64,000 nucleotides of DNA from Toxorhynchites rutilus septentrionalis (Eukaryota > Arthropoda > Insecta > Diptera > Culicidae): assembly GCF_029784135.1 (NCBI RefSeq), contig NC_073744.1:102235303-102299302 (forward strand). Direction: 5' to 3'. The notes beneath the pieces were generated by a model that did not search any database, was not told the origin of the DNA, and saw only the letters and a list, made by a program, of their open reading frames with translations. The translations under genes were made by a program, and so were the position numbers. This document shows, one piece after another, positions 10,550 to 20,919 of the stretch (its first letter is position 1; every line of letters starts with the position of its first letter).

Positions 10550-12179
10550 TATCCCCTGTTTTCTATAACACTGTGACCAAATACATTTGGTTTTGTGGTT
10601 TTTCAATCAATCGCAATTAACAGGATAGCTTCAGAAGATTATTCTTCCCCATCAGTAGGATATTTCCGTATCCAATATTGTATGCGCCCGCAATCGATTA
10701 TTGCTCAGTCGCCGAAAGTTCCTAGCTCAGAGAGTTCCTTCCCCTCTAGTTTGCCTTCCAAATTGCCATCGAAAACCACACCTTCTCTCGATTCAATCAC
10801 ACACATAAAGCATACTTAAGCGATATTCTGGTGGTGAGACACATTCATTTTTCGTGAGGACATCGACAAGACAACATCGTTGCCTAACGTGCTGGAGGAG
10901 GTGGACGGCGAAGGATCGACACATACACGCGCAGAACTCTTTCCGTTAGGATGCCATTCAGCATCGAGAAAGTTTCGGAAAGATCTAATCATTGCTGGAA
11001 AATAATCTGCCAGTTCCTTTGGGAATTTTCAAAATATATTCATGTGAAAGAGTTTAATTGAATGTTTTCTATCCATGTTACACTGTGACCAAATATGTTT
11101 CAACCAAGTGCTATTAACAGGTGGTTATCGAGTTGGCATTAACCACTGGTGGGCTTCCAGTATCGAGGAAAATGTGGAAATATCTAATCGTTACTGAAAA
11201 TAATCTGCCAGTTCCTCTGGGAATTTTCAAAATATATTCATGTGAAAGAGTTTAATTGAATGTTTTCTATCCATGTAACACTGTGACCAAATATGTTTCA
11301 ATCAAGTGCTATTAACAGGTGGTTATCGAGTTGGCATTAACCACTGGTGGGCTTCCAGTATCGAGGAAAATGTGGAAATAACTAATCGTTACTGAAAATA
11401 ATCTGCCAGTTCCTCTGGGAATTTTCAAAATATATTCATGTGAAAGAGTTTAATTGAATGTTTTCTATCCATGTTACAGTGTGACCAAATATGTTTCAAT
11501 CAAGTGCTATTAACAGATGGTTATCGAGTTGGCATTAACCACTGGTGGGCTTCCAGTATCGAGGAAAATGTGGAAATAACTAATCGTTACTGAAAATAAT
11601 CTGCCAGTTCCTCTGGGAATTTTCAAAATATATTCATGTGAAAGAGTTTAATTGAATGTTTTCTATCCATGTAACACTGTGACCAAATATGTTACAATCA
11701 AGTGCTATTAACAGGTGGTTATCGAGTTGGCATTAACCACTGGTGGGCTTCCAGTATCGAGGAAAATGTGGAAATATCTAATCGTTACTGAAAATAATCT
11801 GCCAGTTCCTTTGGGAATTTTCAAAATATATTCATGTGAAAGAGTTTAATTGAATGTTTTCTATCCATGTTACACTGTGACCAAATATGTTTCAATCAAG
11901 TGCTATTAACAGGTGGTTATCGAGTTGGCATTAACCAATGATGGGCTTCCAGTATCGAGGAAAATGTGGAAATATCTAATTGTTACTGAAAATAATCTGC
12001 CAGTTCCTTTGGGAATTTTCAAAATATATTCATGTGAAAGAGTTTAATTGAATGTTTTCTATCCATGTAACACTGTGACCAAATACATTTGGTTTTGTGG
12101 TTGTTCAATCAATCGCAATCAACAGGATAGCTTCTGAAGATTATTCTTCCCCATCAGTAGGATATTTCCGTATCCAATA
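10550..12179 (+). repeat. satellite units of composite B, right part
   Basis: One long-variant block (10590-11000) then about five ~198-bp units. Sequence just after Gypsy-1 (tatcccctgttttctataac) is slightly rearranged relative to the consensus unit. Confidence 0.8.
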
Positions 12180-12352
12180 TTGGATGCATAAAACCTTGTG
12201 CCTCCAACGTAACGCTCTCGTTTTCGAAGTTCTCCAAATATTCATTCATTCAGAATGAATTCAGATTCAACTTCATACAAATGATCTCTATATCAACGAG
12301 AGTCCTACGTCACCCTTGCGGTTATACCATAGATATAACCCACTTCCTGTTT

Positions 12353-12553
12353 TTACTTTAGTTTGAGTAGTGTTGATACCGCACTTTGTGCAATACTGAA
12401 ATTATTTGCAGCTTCAGACCCCTTCCGTCCATATTTTTCGACCTGCTCGATGATGCTCAAACCTTGCGCAATGGTTAGCGTTTTGATTGTTCGCTTGAAA
12501 GGTTTCTCGTGGTTTTCCATACTTGAAAAGAAACCGTTTGATGACACGAACAC
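12353..12553 (-). pseudogene. pogo/Tigger transposase N-terminus (CENP-B-type helix-turn-helix), truncated
   Basis: About 66 residues. After a short leader, the segment KRTIKTLTIAQGLSIIEQVE followed by GSEAANNFSIAQSAVSTLLK matches the first helix-turn-helix of pogo/CENP-B proteins (psq-like: LT..Q.L.II..VE.G, then A..F.I..S.VST.LK). This domain binds the transposon ends. The catalytic DDE domain is absent because composite B interrupts the reading frame. Confidence 0.7.
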
Positions 12554-12807
12554 TCCGTCTTCACTTTCAAGGGCAATTGAAATCTGAGGTAATAACGCAC
12601 AAAAACATGTACGCGAAAATCAATCGAGTTAGGGAGGTGAAAATCCATGGAAAAATGAATCAAATCACATCGAGTAAGAGAGGCATCAAGTTAGGGAGGT
12701 ATCGTGTTATGGAGAGAAGAATGCTTGTAAAATCGAAGGTGCCATGAAATCCATCGAGTTAGGGAAAATATCGAGATACAGAACATCGAGTTAGGGAGAG
12801 TTGACTG
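12353..12807 (-). mobile_element. pogo/Tigger-type DNA transposon, terminal fragment
   Basis: The minus strand begins at 12807 with CAGTCAACTCTCCCTAACTC next to a TA. The motif atcgagttaggga recurs four times (near 12617, 12685, 12750, 12785), typical of subterminal repeats in Tigger-like elements. The transposase start follows at 12553. The element is cut at 12353 by the right end of composite B; its other half is not in the window. Confidence 0.7.
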
Positions 12808-12861
12808 TATATTGTTTTATTTTCTTCTCCTACGTGAATACCTACCTATCTACCTGAAAAA
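12808..12861. repeat. interspersed repeat flank
   Basis: The stretch gttttattttcttctcctacgtg...ctacctgaaaaa also occurs at ~25190-25240, uninterrupted. Here pogo inserted at its left TA and composite C at its right A-run. Confidence 0.65.
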
Positions 12862-15488
12862 CAGGAAGTGGGTTATATCTATGGTATAATCGCAAGGGTG
12901 ACGTAGGACTATCGTTGATTTAGAGATCATTATGTGAAGTTGAATCTAAATCCATTCTGAATGAATGAATGAATGAATATTTGGGAGACTTCGAAAACGA
13001 GAGCGTTACGTTGGAGGCACAAGGTTTTATGCATCCAATGTAGGATACGAAAAACCTTGTTCTGAAGAATAATCTTCAGAAGCTAACATGCTAACTGTAC
13101 TTGATTGACAAATCACAAACCCAAATGTATTTGATCACAGTGTTACATGGAAAGAAAACATTCAAATAAACTCTTTAACATGAATATATTTTGAAAATTC
13201 CCAAAGGAACTGGCAGATTATTTTCAGTAACGATTAGATATTTCCACATTTTCCTCGATACTGGAAGCCCATCAGTGGTTAATGCCAACTCGATAACCAC
13301 CTGTTAATAGCACTTGATAGAAACATATTTGGTCACAGTGTTACATGGATAGAAAACATTCAATTAAACTCTTTCACATGAATATATTTTGAAAATTCCC
13401 AGAGGAACTGGCAGATTATTTTCAGTAACGATTAGTTATTTCCACATTTTCCTCGATACTGGAAGCCCACCAGTGGTTAATGCCAACTCGATAACCACCT
13501 GTTAATAGCACTTGATTGAAACATATTTGGTCACAGTGTAACATGGATAGAAAACATTGAAATAAACTCATTCACATGAATATATTTTGAAAATGCCCAA
13601 AGGAACTGACAGATTATTTTCAGTAACGATTAGATATTTCCACATTTTCCTCGATACTGGAAGCCCACCAGTGGTTAATGCCAACTCGATAACCACCTGT
13701 TAATAGCACTTGATTGAAATATATTTGGTCACAGTGTTACATGGATAGAAAACATTCAATTAAACTCTTTCACATGAATATATTTTGAAAATTCCCAAAG
13801 GAACTGGCAGATTATTTTCAGTAACGATTAGTTATTTCCACATTTTCCTCGATACTGGAAGCCCACCAGTGGTTAATACCAACTCGATAACCACCTGTTA
13901 ATAGCACATGATTGAAACATATTTGGTCACAGTGTTACATGGATAGAAAACATTCAATTAAACTCTTTCACATGAATATATTTTGAAAATTCCCAAAGGA
14001 ACTGGCAGATTATTTTCCAGCAATGATTAGATCTTTACGGAACTTTCTCGATGCTGAATGGCATCCAAACGGAAAGAGTTCTGCGCGTGTATGTGTCGAT
14101 CCTTCGCCGTCCACCTCCTCCAGCACGTTAGGCAACGATGTTGTCTTGTCGATGTCCTCACGAAAAATGAATGTGTCTCACCACCAGAATATCGCTTAAG
14201 TATGCTTTTTGTGTGTGATTGAATCGAGAGAAGGTGTGGTTTACGATGGCAATTTGGAAGGCAAACTAGAGGGGAATGAACTCTCTGAGCTCGGAACTTT
14301 CGGCGACTGAGCAATAATCGATTGCGGGCGCATACAATATTGGATACGGAAATATCCTACTGATGGGGAAGAATAATCTTCTGAAGCTATCCTGTTAATT
14401 GCGATTGATTGAAAAACCACAAAACCAAATGTATTTGATCACAGTGTTACATGGAAAGAAAACATTCAAATAAACTCTTTAACATGAATATATTTTGAAA
14501 ATTCCCAAAGGAACTGGCAGATTATTTTCAGTAACGATTAGATACTTCCACATTTTCCTCGATACTGGAAGCCCATCAGTGGTTAATGCCAACTCGATAA
14601 CCACCTGTTAATAGCACTTGATAGAAACATATTTGGTCACAGTGTTACATGGATAGAAAACATTCAATTAAACTCTTTCACATGAATATATTTTGAAAAT
14701 TCCCAAAGGAACTGGCAGATTATTTTCAGTAACGATTAGATATTTCCACATTTTCCTCGATACTGGAAGCCCATCAGTGGTTAATGCCAACTCGATAACC
14801 ACCTGTTAATAGCACTTGATAGAAACATATTTGGTCACAGTGTTACATGGATAGAAAACATTCAATTAAACTCTTTCACATGAATATATTTTGAAAATTC
14901 CCAGAGGAACTGGCAGATTATTTTCAGTAACGATTAGTTATTTCCACATTTTCCTCGATACTGGAAGCCCACCAGTGGTTAATGCCAACTCGATAACCAC
15001 CTGTTAATAGCCGCGCGTGTATGTGTGTGTAGCGATGTCTTCCCAGGGAACCGTTTGTGGCATCACTCTCCTCCTGATAGATTGCCTTCTGGCCTAGGGT
15101 GCACAAACAGGCTCTTGGTGACACCGTTCATCCGCGCTTTCATGATAAATAAAGAGCTTCACCGCAACAGCGACAACATGCTCCAATCGCTGTTCAATTA
15201 GAACTGAGTGGATTTCCGAGCGCCGCTCGCTTATATACCGATTGGTGATTTCAATAGCCTGTTTTGAAAGCAATTTTAAGACTATTGAAACAAGTTTTAG
15301 GATCAAAAAGTAACAAGTATATAACGCGTAGACATTTTATCCTTCGAATGAAGTGTTTATCATACCATTTCGTTCAGTTGTTTAGGAGCTATTAACGCTC
15401 AAAATCTCGGTCTCCGGCGTAACGCTTTCGTTTTCGAAACTTTGATTTTACACCCCGGTATAGAAATGAAAGACGTAGTCCTACGTCA
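12862..15488 (-). mobile_element. composite satellite element, copy C (minus strand)
   Basis: Reverse-oriented full-length copy. The right terminal block (CAGGAAGTGGGTTATATC...) is at 12862-13070, with a rearranged junction to satellite at 13065-13100. It has ~9 satellite units including one long variant (14027-14440), the exon-like segment 15011-15200, promoter 15202-15245, and the left hairpin block ending at 15488 (...GACGTAGTCCTACGTCA). About 2.6 kb. T-runs (A-runs on +) flank both ends, as in other copies. Confidence 0.75.
15202..15245 (-). promoter_or_regulatory. core promoter of composite C
   Basis: On the minus strand: CCAAT (complement of 15241-15245), TATATAAG (15230-15237) and TCAGTT (15202-15207), spaced as in the other copies. 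Confidence 0.65.
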
Positions 15489-15490
15489 AA

Positions 15491-17713
15491 AATTATCGTG
15501 GAAGGGTTATTTCCGCAGCACGACCCAACGACCTGGCCACCCACGCCATATGGAGAGGATGAGGATAGCATCGAACGCAGAGATGTGACGAACGATGAGC
15601 TAGTTGCAGCTATCAAACGCCTAAAAACGAAGAAAGCGCCTGGCCCAGATGGAATCCCAAACGTAGCTTTGAAAGCGGCAGTCCTAGCATTCCCTGATAT
15701 GTTCAGGACAGCCATGCAGAAGTGTCTAGACGAATGCTACTTTCCGGATCGATGGAAGGTACAACAGCTAGTACTACTGCCCAAGACAGGAAAGACGCCG
15801 GGTGGTCCAGCATCGTATAGACCCATATGCCTGTTGGACACTCTGGGGAAACTTTTGGAGAGAATCATCCTTAATAGGCTGACGGAATGCACGGAGGGAG
15901 TTCGTGGACTGTCCGATAATCAATTCGGATTTCGGAAAGGGAGATCCACGGTAGATGCCATTCGCATCGTGGTCGAAAGAGCCAACAGAGCATCCAAACA
16001 GAAGCTCAGAGGAAATCGATACTGCGCAGTGATAACGATCGACGTTAAGAACGCGTTCAATAGTGCCAGCTGGGAGGCCATCGCGACTGCGCTCCACACG
16101 ATGAAAGTCCCAGACTACCTGTGTAGAATACTGAGAAGCTACTTCGAGAACCGTGTGCTGGTGTACGAGACAAACACGGGCCAGGCGCAGATTAAAACTA
16201 CGGCGGGAGTTCCGCAGGGCTCTATCCTGGGCCCATCGCTCTGGAACAGTATGTACGATGGTGTACTAAAACTGAATCTGCCCAGAGGTGTGGAGATCAT
16301 TGGCTTCGCGGATGACATCGTTATTCTCGCGACAGGGGAATCTTTGGAACGGGTCGAAATGCTCGCGACCGAGTCGATAGACATGATCGGAAGGTGGATG
16401 CAAAGTGTGAAACTGCAGATAGCCCACCACAAGACGGAAATGCTGATTGTCAGCAACCGCAGGGCGGTGCAACGTGCAGAAATCACAATTGGAGAGCACT
16501 CGATAACCTCGAAGCGAGACCTAAAATACCTGGGGGTGCAGATCGACGATCGACTGAACTTCAACAGTCACGTCGACGACGCTTGTAAAAAAGCAACGAA
16601 GGCAATCAATGCACTGACACGAATCATGCCCAACAACTTTGGCCCAAGCAGCAGCAAGAGGCAACTCTTGGCTAGTGTCTCCTCATCGACACTACGTTAC
16701 GGTGGTCCAGCCTGGATCGCGGCGTTAGAAACTCAGCGGAACACGAAGAGGCTGAATAGTACGTACCGGCTCATGGCGATGCGAGTCGCGAGTGCGTACA
16801 GAACCGTGTCAACAGAAGCGGTCTACGTCATAGCCAAGTTGGTCCCCATAGACATAATCTTGGAGGAGGACAGCGGGTGCTATAGGAGGAGGGGAACCAG
16901 AGGAATCCGGAAGCTAATGAGGGCGGAGTCGATGGCTAGGTGGCAGCAAGAGTGGAGTGCGGCGCAAAACGGCAGGTGGACGCACAGGCTCATACCGACA
17001 CTAATGGGCTGGGTGAACAGGAAACACGGAGAGGTAAATTTCCATCTAACGCAGTTTTTGTCTGGTCATGGCTGCTTCAGGCAGTATCTGCACCGGTTCG
17101 GACACGCAAGATCGCCTCTTTATCCGGAGTGTGGAAATGTGGAGGAAACACCGGAACACATCGTATTCGAATGTCCCAGATTCACCACAGTGCGCGAGGG
17201 GCTGCCTACCCTTCATGCTGGGAACATCGTGGAGGAAATGTGTCGTGACGAGGGCACCTGGAACGCAGTAAACAGTGCAATCGTATATATCATGTCCGAG
17301 CTACAGCGGAAGTGGAGGACCGACTAGCATGCGGATAACGCCTGACCATAAGAGATGAACAATCGAGACGGCTGTAGTACCGGATAGTCAAGTTGGAGGG
17401 CAATTCCTAATCGGTACACGTCTCGACGGGTAAATGGATGCCTGCGAAGAGGACATAAGCGCAGTGGAATGAAAAGCGAATAGAGAGAAAAAATGTTGAG
17501 AAAAAGGGAAGGACAACGCTAGTCAGCGTTGAAAACTCGAAGAGTGCATGAGCACAGCCGCCCACTGAAGTAGTCGCCTAGATGTGGTCCCAGGGGGAAT
17601 AAGGCAACGAGTAGAGGGCTTGGTTTTTGTGGGTGCGATCCCCACTCGACGTCTGGGTTAACCCTTCCCAGATAAGGCTGGTAGAGCGTTCCTCACCTCT
17701 ATAAAAAAAAAAA
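15491..17713 (+). mobile_element. R1-clade LINE, 5' truncated
   Basis: Contains RT and the C-terminal region of ORF2 plus a ~385-bp 3' UTR ending in (A)11 at 17703-17713. The endonuclease and ORF1 are missing: the left edge abuts composite C. The 3' UTR holds gcgatccccactcgacgtctgg and a hairpin-like ttcccagataaggctgg before the A-tail. Confidence 0.8.
15498..17327 (+). CDS. R1-type LINE ORF2 fragment: reverse transcriptase
   Basis: 609 codons open without interruption. RT motifs in order: KKAPGPDGIPN (~50), SYRPICLLDTLGKLLERII (~107), NQFGFRKGRSTVDAI (~143), DVKNAFNSASW (~177), GVPQGSILGP (~230) and FADDIVI (~268, catalytic DD). The C-terminal zinc-knuckle region (~545) reads YPECGNVEETPEHIVFEC, in which the first Cys of the R1 CCHC motif is Tyr. 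It would copy the element RNA at a nicked target. The real ORF2 starts upstream in sequence lost here, so no start is claimed. The long open frame suggests a fairly young copy. Confidence 0.85.
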   Translation: MEGLFPQHDPTTWPPTPYGEDEDSIERRDVTNDELVAAIKRLKTKKAPGPDGIPNVALKAAVLAFPDMFRTAMQKCLDECYFPDRWKVQQLVLLPKTGKTPGGPASYRPICLLDTLGKLLERIILNRLTECTEGVRGLSDNQFGFRKGRSTVDAIRIVVERANRASKQKLRGNRYCAVITIDVKNAFNSASWEAIATALHTMKVPDYLCRILRSYFENRVLVYETNTGQAQIKTTAGVPQGSILGPSLWNSMYDGVLKLNLPRGVEIIGFADDIVILATGESLERVEMLATESIDMIGRWMQSVKLQIAHHKTEMLIVSNRRAVQRAEITIGEHSITSKRDLKYLGVQIDDRLNFNSHVDDACKKATKAINALTRIMPNNFGPSSSKRQLLASVSSSTLRYGGPAWIAALETQRNTKRLNSTYRLMAMRVASAYRTVSTEAVYVIAKLVPIDIILEEDSGCYRRRGTRGIRKLMRAESMARWQQEWSAAQNGRWTHRLIPTLMGWVNRKHGEVNFHLTQFLSGHGCFRQYLHRFGHARSPLYPECGNVEETPEHIVFECPRFTTVREGLPTLHAGNIVEEMCRDEGTWNAVNSAIVYIMSELQRKWRTD

Positions 17714-17744
17714 TATGTGTGTGTGGAAGCGTTGGGCCTAAAGG

Positions 17745-18600
17745 AATGTTATTGTATTTTTGAAGTGTCTAGTATCAAGAAAAAGAAAGTATCAAGAAAA
17801 ATCTGGAAAATTCCGAAAGGAAAAGTGCTCACGGAGAGAGAGAGAGAGAGTGAAAGACGAATCGATGCATTGAATTGTTGGTAACAGAGAAATTGCTCCT
17901 CGGTTTGGACGATCCTATCAAGTAGTGCTCAATTATTTAAAGAATCCTCAAGGATACGGTAGGAAGGAGATACCTGCACGTAAATCGATGCTCACTGACC
18001 GGGATAAGCGGGAAATAGTTAGAACAGCTCCGAATACCTTAAAATCGCTTATGCAAATAAAGCAATATTTCAATTCAAATGCTACTCGGGTGACAATTCG
18101 TCAAGTTTTGGTAAAAAATATTCACAAAAAGAGAGCTTAAAAGGATAAAGCTCCTCGTCTCACACCATCTCACTTCGGAAGACGTCTGAGTTTTGCCAAA
18201 GCTCACATGAACTGACAGTGGGACATGTTGTGATGTTGTGACAAAGAATGTTTCCTAAAGAATACATTTTTCAATTTTCTTCAATGTATTGGTTATCTTC
18301 ACTGCCGAAAAAAAAATTGATTTGGATGGCCCTGATGGTTTCAACGGGTACTGTCGTGATTTAAGGAAGAAGGAACAGTATTTTTCAACCAGGAATTTTA
18401 GTGGAGGCTCGTGCATGTTTTGGGCGGGATTCTGTGCAACCGAAAAGCTCAAGATAGCTTCCACATCATTCAAGGATTACATATATGTTCTGGAATCTCC
18501 TAACGTTTTTGCGTGGATATCGTCTCAAAAAATCACATTCCAGCAAAACAATGCTATTATTCATGCCAGATACCAGGAATTACGCCCAACATTGATTTTC
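17745..18600 (+). pseudogene. Tc1-type transposase, degenerate, 5' part
   Basis: Translatable in pieces: a paired-like HTH region (about 17880-18140), then 18255-18580 with IDLDGPDGFNGYCRDLRK, GGSCMFWAGF and ITFQQNNAIIHA. These match the Tc1 family (LDGPDG.NYYWHDLRK; FQQDNA). The second catalytic Asp is Asn (FQQNN). A (GA)n tract lies at 17839-17855. It is broken off near 18600 and resumes at ~20320. Confidence 0.75.
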
Positions 18601-18985
18601 AGTTCATGTTTCGTCACCCCTATTATTACATTAAATGAGTGTAAAAATAACAGAAAATATCATGACTCTCAAATACTGGTAAGCATTTGTATAATATAAA
18701 TGGTACGGCAATATAAGATCAATACGAGCGAGCGAAACAACGTTTCAAAAAAGCACGCATTACTTTGCCACATTTGTACACGGCCCAGATCTTCTTTATG
18801 CAGGAAAGTGTTTTCTAAGAATAAAATTAGAAAACACTTTCCAACTTCAATTTGTAATGAAATGTATATATTATCACACTTCCGCGCAACAGTATCATTA
18901 GTTATGTGGATAGCGTGGTCGTGTAAAACAGTCTTGCATTCCAGCTGGCCTTGGTTCGATCCCCGTTGACGTCGTTTGGACTTTT
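18601..18985 (+). repeat. dispersed repeat with tRNA-like box B (copy 1)
   Basis: Related to 48305-48760: both contain cattaaatgagcgtaaaaat-like and aagcatttgtataata stretches. Both end with a tRNA-like segment in which GGTTCGATCCC (here 18953-18963) matches a Pol III box B. It inserted in the Tc1 remnant. Probably a SINE-containing element; the family is not recognised. Confidence 0.55.
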
Positions 18986-19539
18986 TTTTGGGTGCAATCC
19001 CGAAAAAGATGAAAAAATTGTAATGGGTAGTATCTACGACACGACCGCAGTTTTCGACGTACAACTACGGAAATATATTATTCAATTCACTTGTTTGTCA
19101 CTTCGAATATTATTTTAGAATGCATCGAAATTTTTGGAATAACTTTTTAGCTATTAATTTTGTTATTACTTCTGTAGACTCGAAAGAGTCGAGTAGAGTC
19201 GGAAGCTATCAGCACTTCTCGTTTATTTGGTTCAACTCGCATCAGACTTTCTCCTTCCCACTCAGATATCAATCACAAACTATGAACCCTTTTGCTCCTA
19301 TATTTCGCTTGAGATGTGATCGAACCCCACAACATGCAACAGTGAGGTTACCCTGCTGAAATTTGAAGGCATACTTTTATGAAATATACGTTTATCTAAA
19401 TAAATGCAGTGTATATATATTCCAAAATTCTGGATACTCTTCCATATCCGCACTAGCACAAAAAATTCTTGTATGCTGCTTTTCTTTGTCGTAGCACACC
19501 TCGATACAGAGGACTTCCTTGTATCGAGCTGTGTATGTA
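18986..19539. other. unassigned AT-rich spacer
   Basis: No coding capacity recognised. Contains acgacacgaccgcagttttcgacgtacaactacgg (19038-19072), partly similar to the GACGTAG terminal motif. Confidence 0.3.
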
Positions 19540-20165
19540 TGTGTGTGAAATCAGCATTAGGCATGAATGATATCCGCTCGTTGAGTTATGCTAGCTCACT
19601 CGCATCTGTGTTTCCATTCTATTCTATTTTTAGTTGTTGACCATGTTGCTTTGATGACCACCAAACGAGAAGTGGTGTGGCTTCCGGTTAGGTTTTGTAT
19701 TATAGAGATTTTAAACTTTTTTAGTTCATTCGTCTCTAGCCTTGAGAAAGGCCCTTGGAAAACTTTACTCTACTCCAGTACTACACCGCCACCCTCATTG
19801 CCTTAAGAAAGGCACTCGATCCCCCGCCGGTCAGCTTGTCCAGCAACGATGTTGTCCAGTCGGTGTCCATGCAACGAATGGTGTGGCTTCAATGGCTTCT
19901 ATATACCAAATATGTTGAAAACGGACAGAAACGAATGTATCGGTTGCTCGTTATTGACAGCTCTGTTCGGGAATGCACACAAATGGGCAGAACAAATTTA
20001 TGGGAAAATGAGAATGCTTCCAGTTTTTATTAATCTAAACTGTTTAGAAATTAGTGGATTGTACTGTATAGTATATCAAACAAATCTTAGAAAATTTCTG
20101 ATTCCATTGGTGTGCAAACTATCAGAATTTGTTCGCTGTGAAAATATTTATTAACGTTAACTTTA
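19540..20165 (+). repeat. dispersed repeat (copy 1; copy 2 at 63476-64000)
   Basis: Shares cgagctgtgtatgt...gtgtgtgaaatcarcattagg, caccaaacgagaagtgg, and a long 3' part (accaaat...cagaaacg..tgtat, tgggaaaat, tgcttccagttttyattaat) with the right edge of the window. Inside, 19690-19880 carries the motif of the 35888-36542 tandem repeat (ttcgtctctagccttgagaaaggccc...gttgtccagtcggtgtcca). Confidence 0.65.
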
Positions 20166-20212
20166 TTTCACCAAAACGTGACCTGTTTTCTGATTTGGCA
20201 CCCTTCCTGAAA

Positions 20213-20228
20213 GACGTAGTTCTACGTC
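20213..20228. repeat. solo terminal hairpin of composite family
   Basis: GACGTAGTTCTACGTC followed by aaaa. It matches the terminal hairpin of the composite elements without the rest of the left block. Remnant or independent short element. Confidence 0.5.
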
Positions 20229-20320
20229 AAAAAGAAAGAGATATCTGCTTCCATACATACAAACATTTTAAAGCGTTGGGGGACAGATGACGTTATTTGC
20301 TCATTTGACGCTACAAGGTA
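20226..20320 (+). repeat. dispersed repeat, 3' piece
   Basis: agagatatctgcttccatacatacaaacatttt... matches 48774-48850 (agagatttgcttccataccatacatacaaacatttt). It is therefore the 3' part of the element whose 5' part is at 18601-18985, split here by intervening repeats. Confidence 0.5.
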
Positions 20321-20690
20321 TGAAAAAACATGGTTGTTGCCCAAAATGAAATGCTTTCTAGCAACGCTAATTTGGGTCCAAAAGGACCAAAAACATTTTT
20401 TTTTGGACTGGCCGGCTCGCTCTAAAGACATGAATCCTGTTGAAAATCTTAGGAGGATCGTTGTACGCAGAATCTACGCTGAGGGAAAACGGTTGAAAAG
20501 CTCAAGGTCGCAATTTCGGAAACATGGAAAAATATCGAGAAATCCGTTCAGCAGAATTTGGTAAATAGTATTCCAACACGAATTTTCAACGTTATTAGCC
20601 GAAATGAGAAGGTTATTAATTATTGACAGCGATCGTTTTGGATTTTTTCATTGATAATACTTATGAATATTGAAATGGTCTTATAGAAAC
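20320..20690 (+). pseudogene. Tc1-type transposase, degenerate, 3' part
   Basis: LDWPARSKDMNPVENL, then VVRRIYAEGKRLKS, matches the Tc1 C-terminus (WPARSPDLNPIENLW...VR..Y..GK). The third catalytic residue is in ENL. Stops and shifts follow. It continues the fragment that breaks off near 18600, so ~1.7 kb of younger repeats separates the halves. Confidence 0.75.
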
Positions 20691-20718
20691 TGGACAGCTG
20701 AAATTATTATATTTGAAC

Positions 20719-20880
20719 TGCTACTTTGGCTACCATGACTGTTGATAGATCACAGTAGCCATGCCAGAAGCAGGAGTGACATGCTTTTAGATTTGTGATT
20801 ATTCTAGTTTTACCTTCCAACTAATAAATACATGAAATCCTCAAGCTCTCATAATTTATTTGACTACTGAGAAGGTAACA
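20719..20880 (+). repeat. Gypsy-2 5' LTR
   Basis: 162 bp, ending ...gagaaggtaaca, followed by ttttTGGCGACGAGG. Confidence 0.93.
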
Positions 20881-20919
20881 TTTTTGGCGACGAGGTTGAA
20901 GCCTGAAGATTCTTCCGAG

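Larger units (their letters stand above)
3523..12349 (+). mobile_element. composite satellite element, copy B, hosting Gypsy-1
   Basis: It has the left hairpin block at 3523, promoter at 3766-3809, exon-like segment to ~3997, then satellite units interrupted by Gypsy-1 (5351-10549) and resuming to 12180. The right terminal block (12180-12349) ends ...CCCACTTCCTG, followed by T-run. Left and right blocks share, in inverted orientation, TGACGTAGGACTA and a CGAAAACGARAGCGTTACG segment, so the ends are related but not identical. Its right end interrupts a pogo/Tigger remnant. Without Gypsy-1 the element is ~3.6 kb. Confidence 0.75.

Noticed and set aside
185..15488. Helitron ends for the composite elements (subterminal hairpin)
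   Set aside because: No CTRR 3' terminus and no 5' TC. Both ends carry related sequence in inverted orientation, unlike Helitrons.
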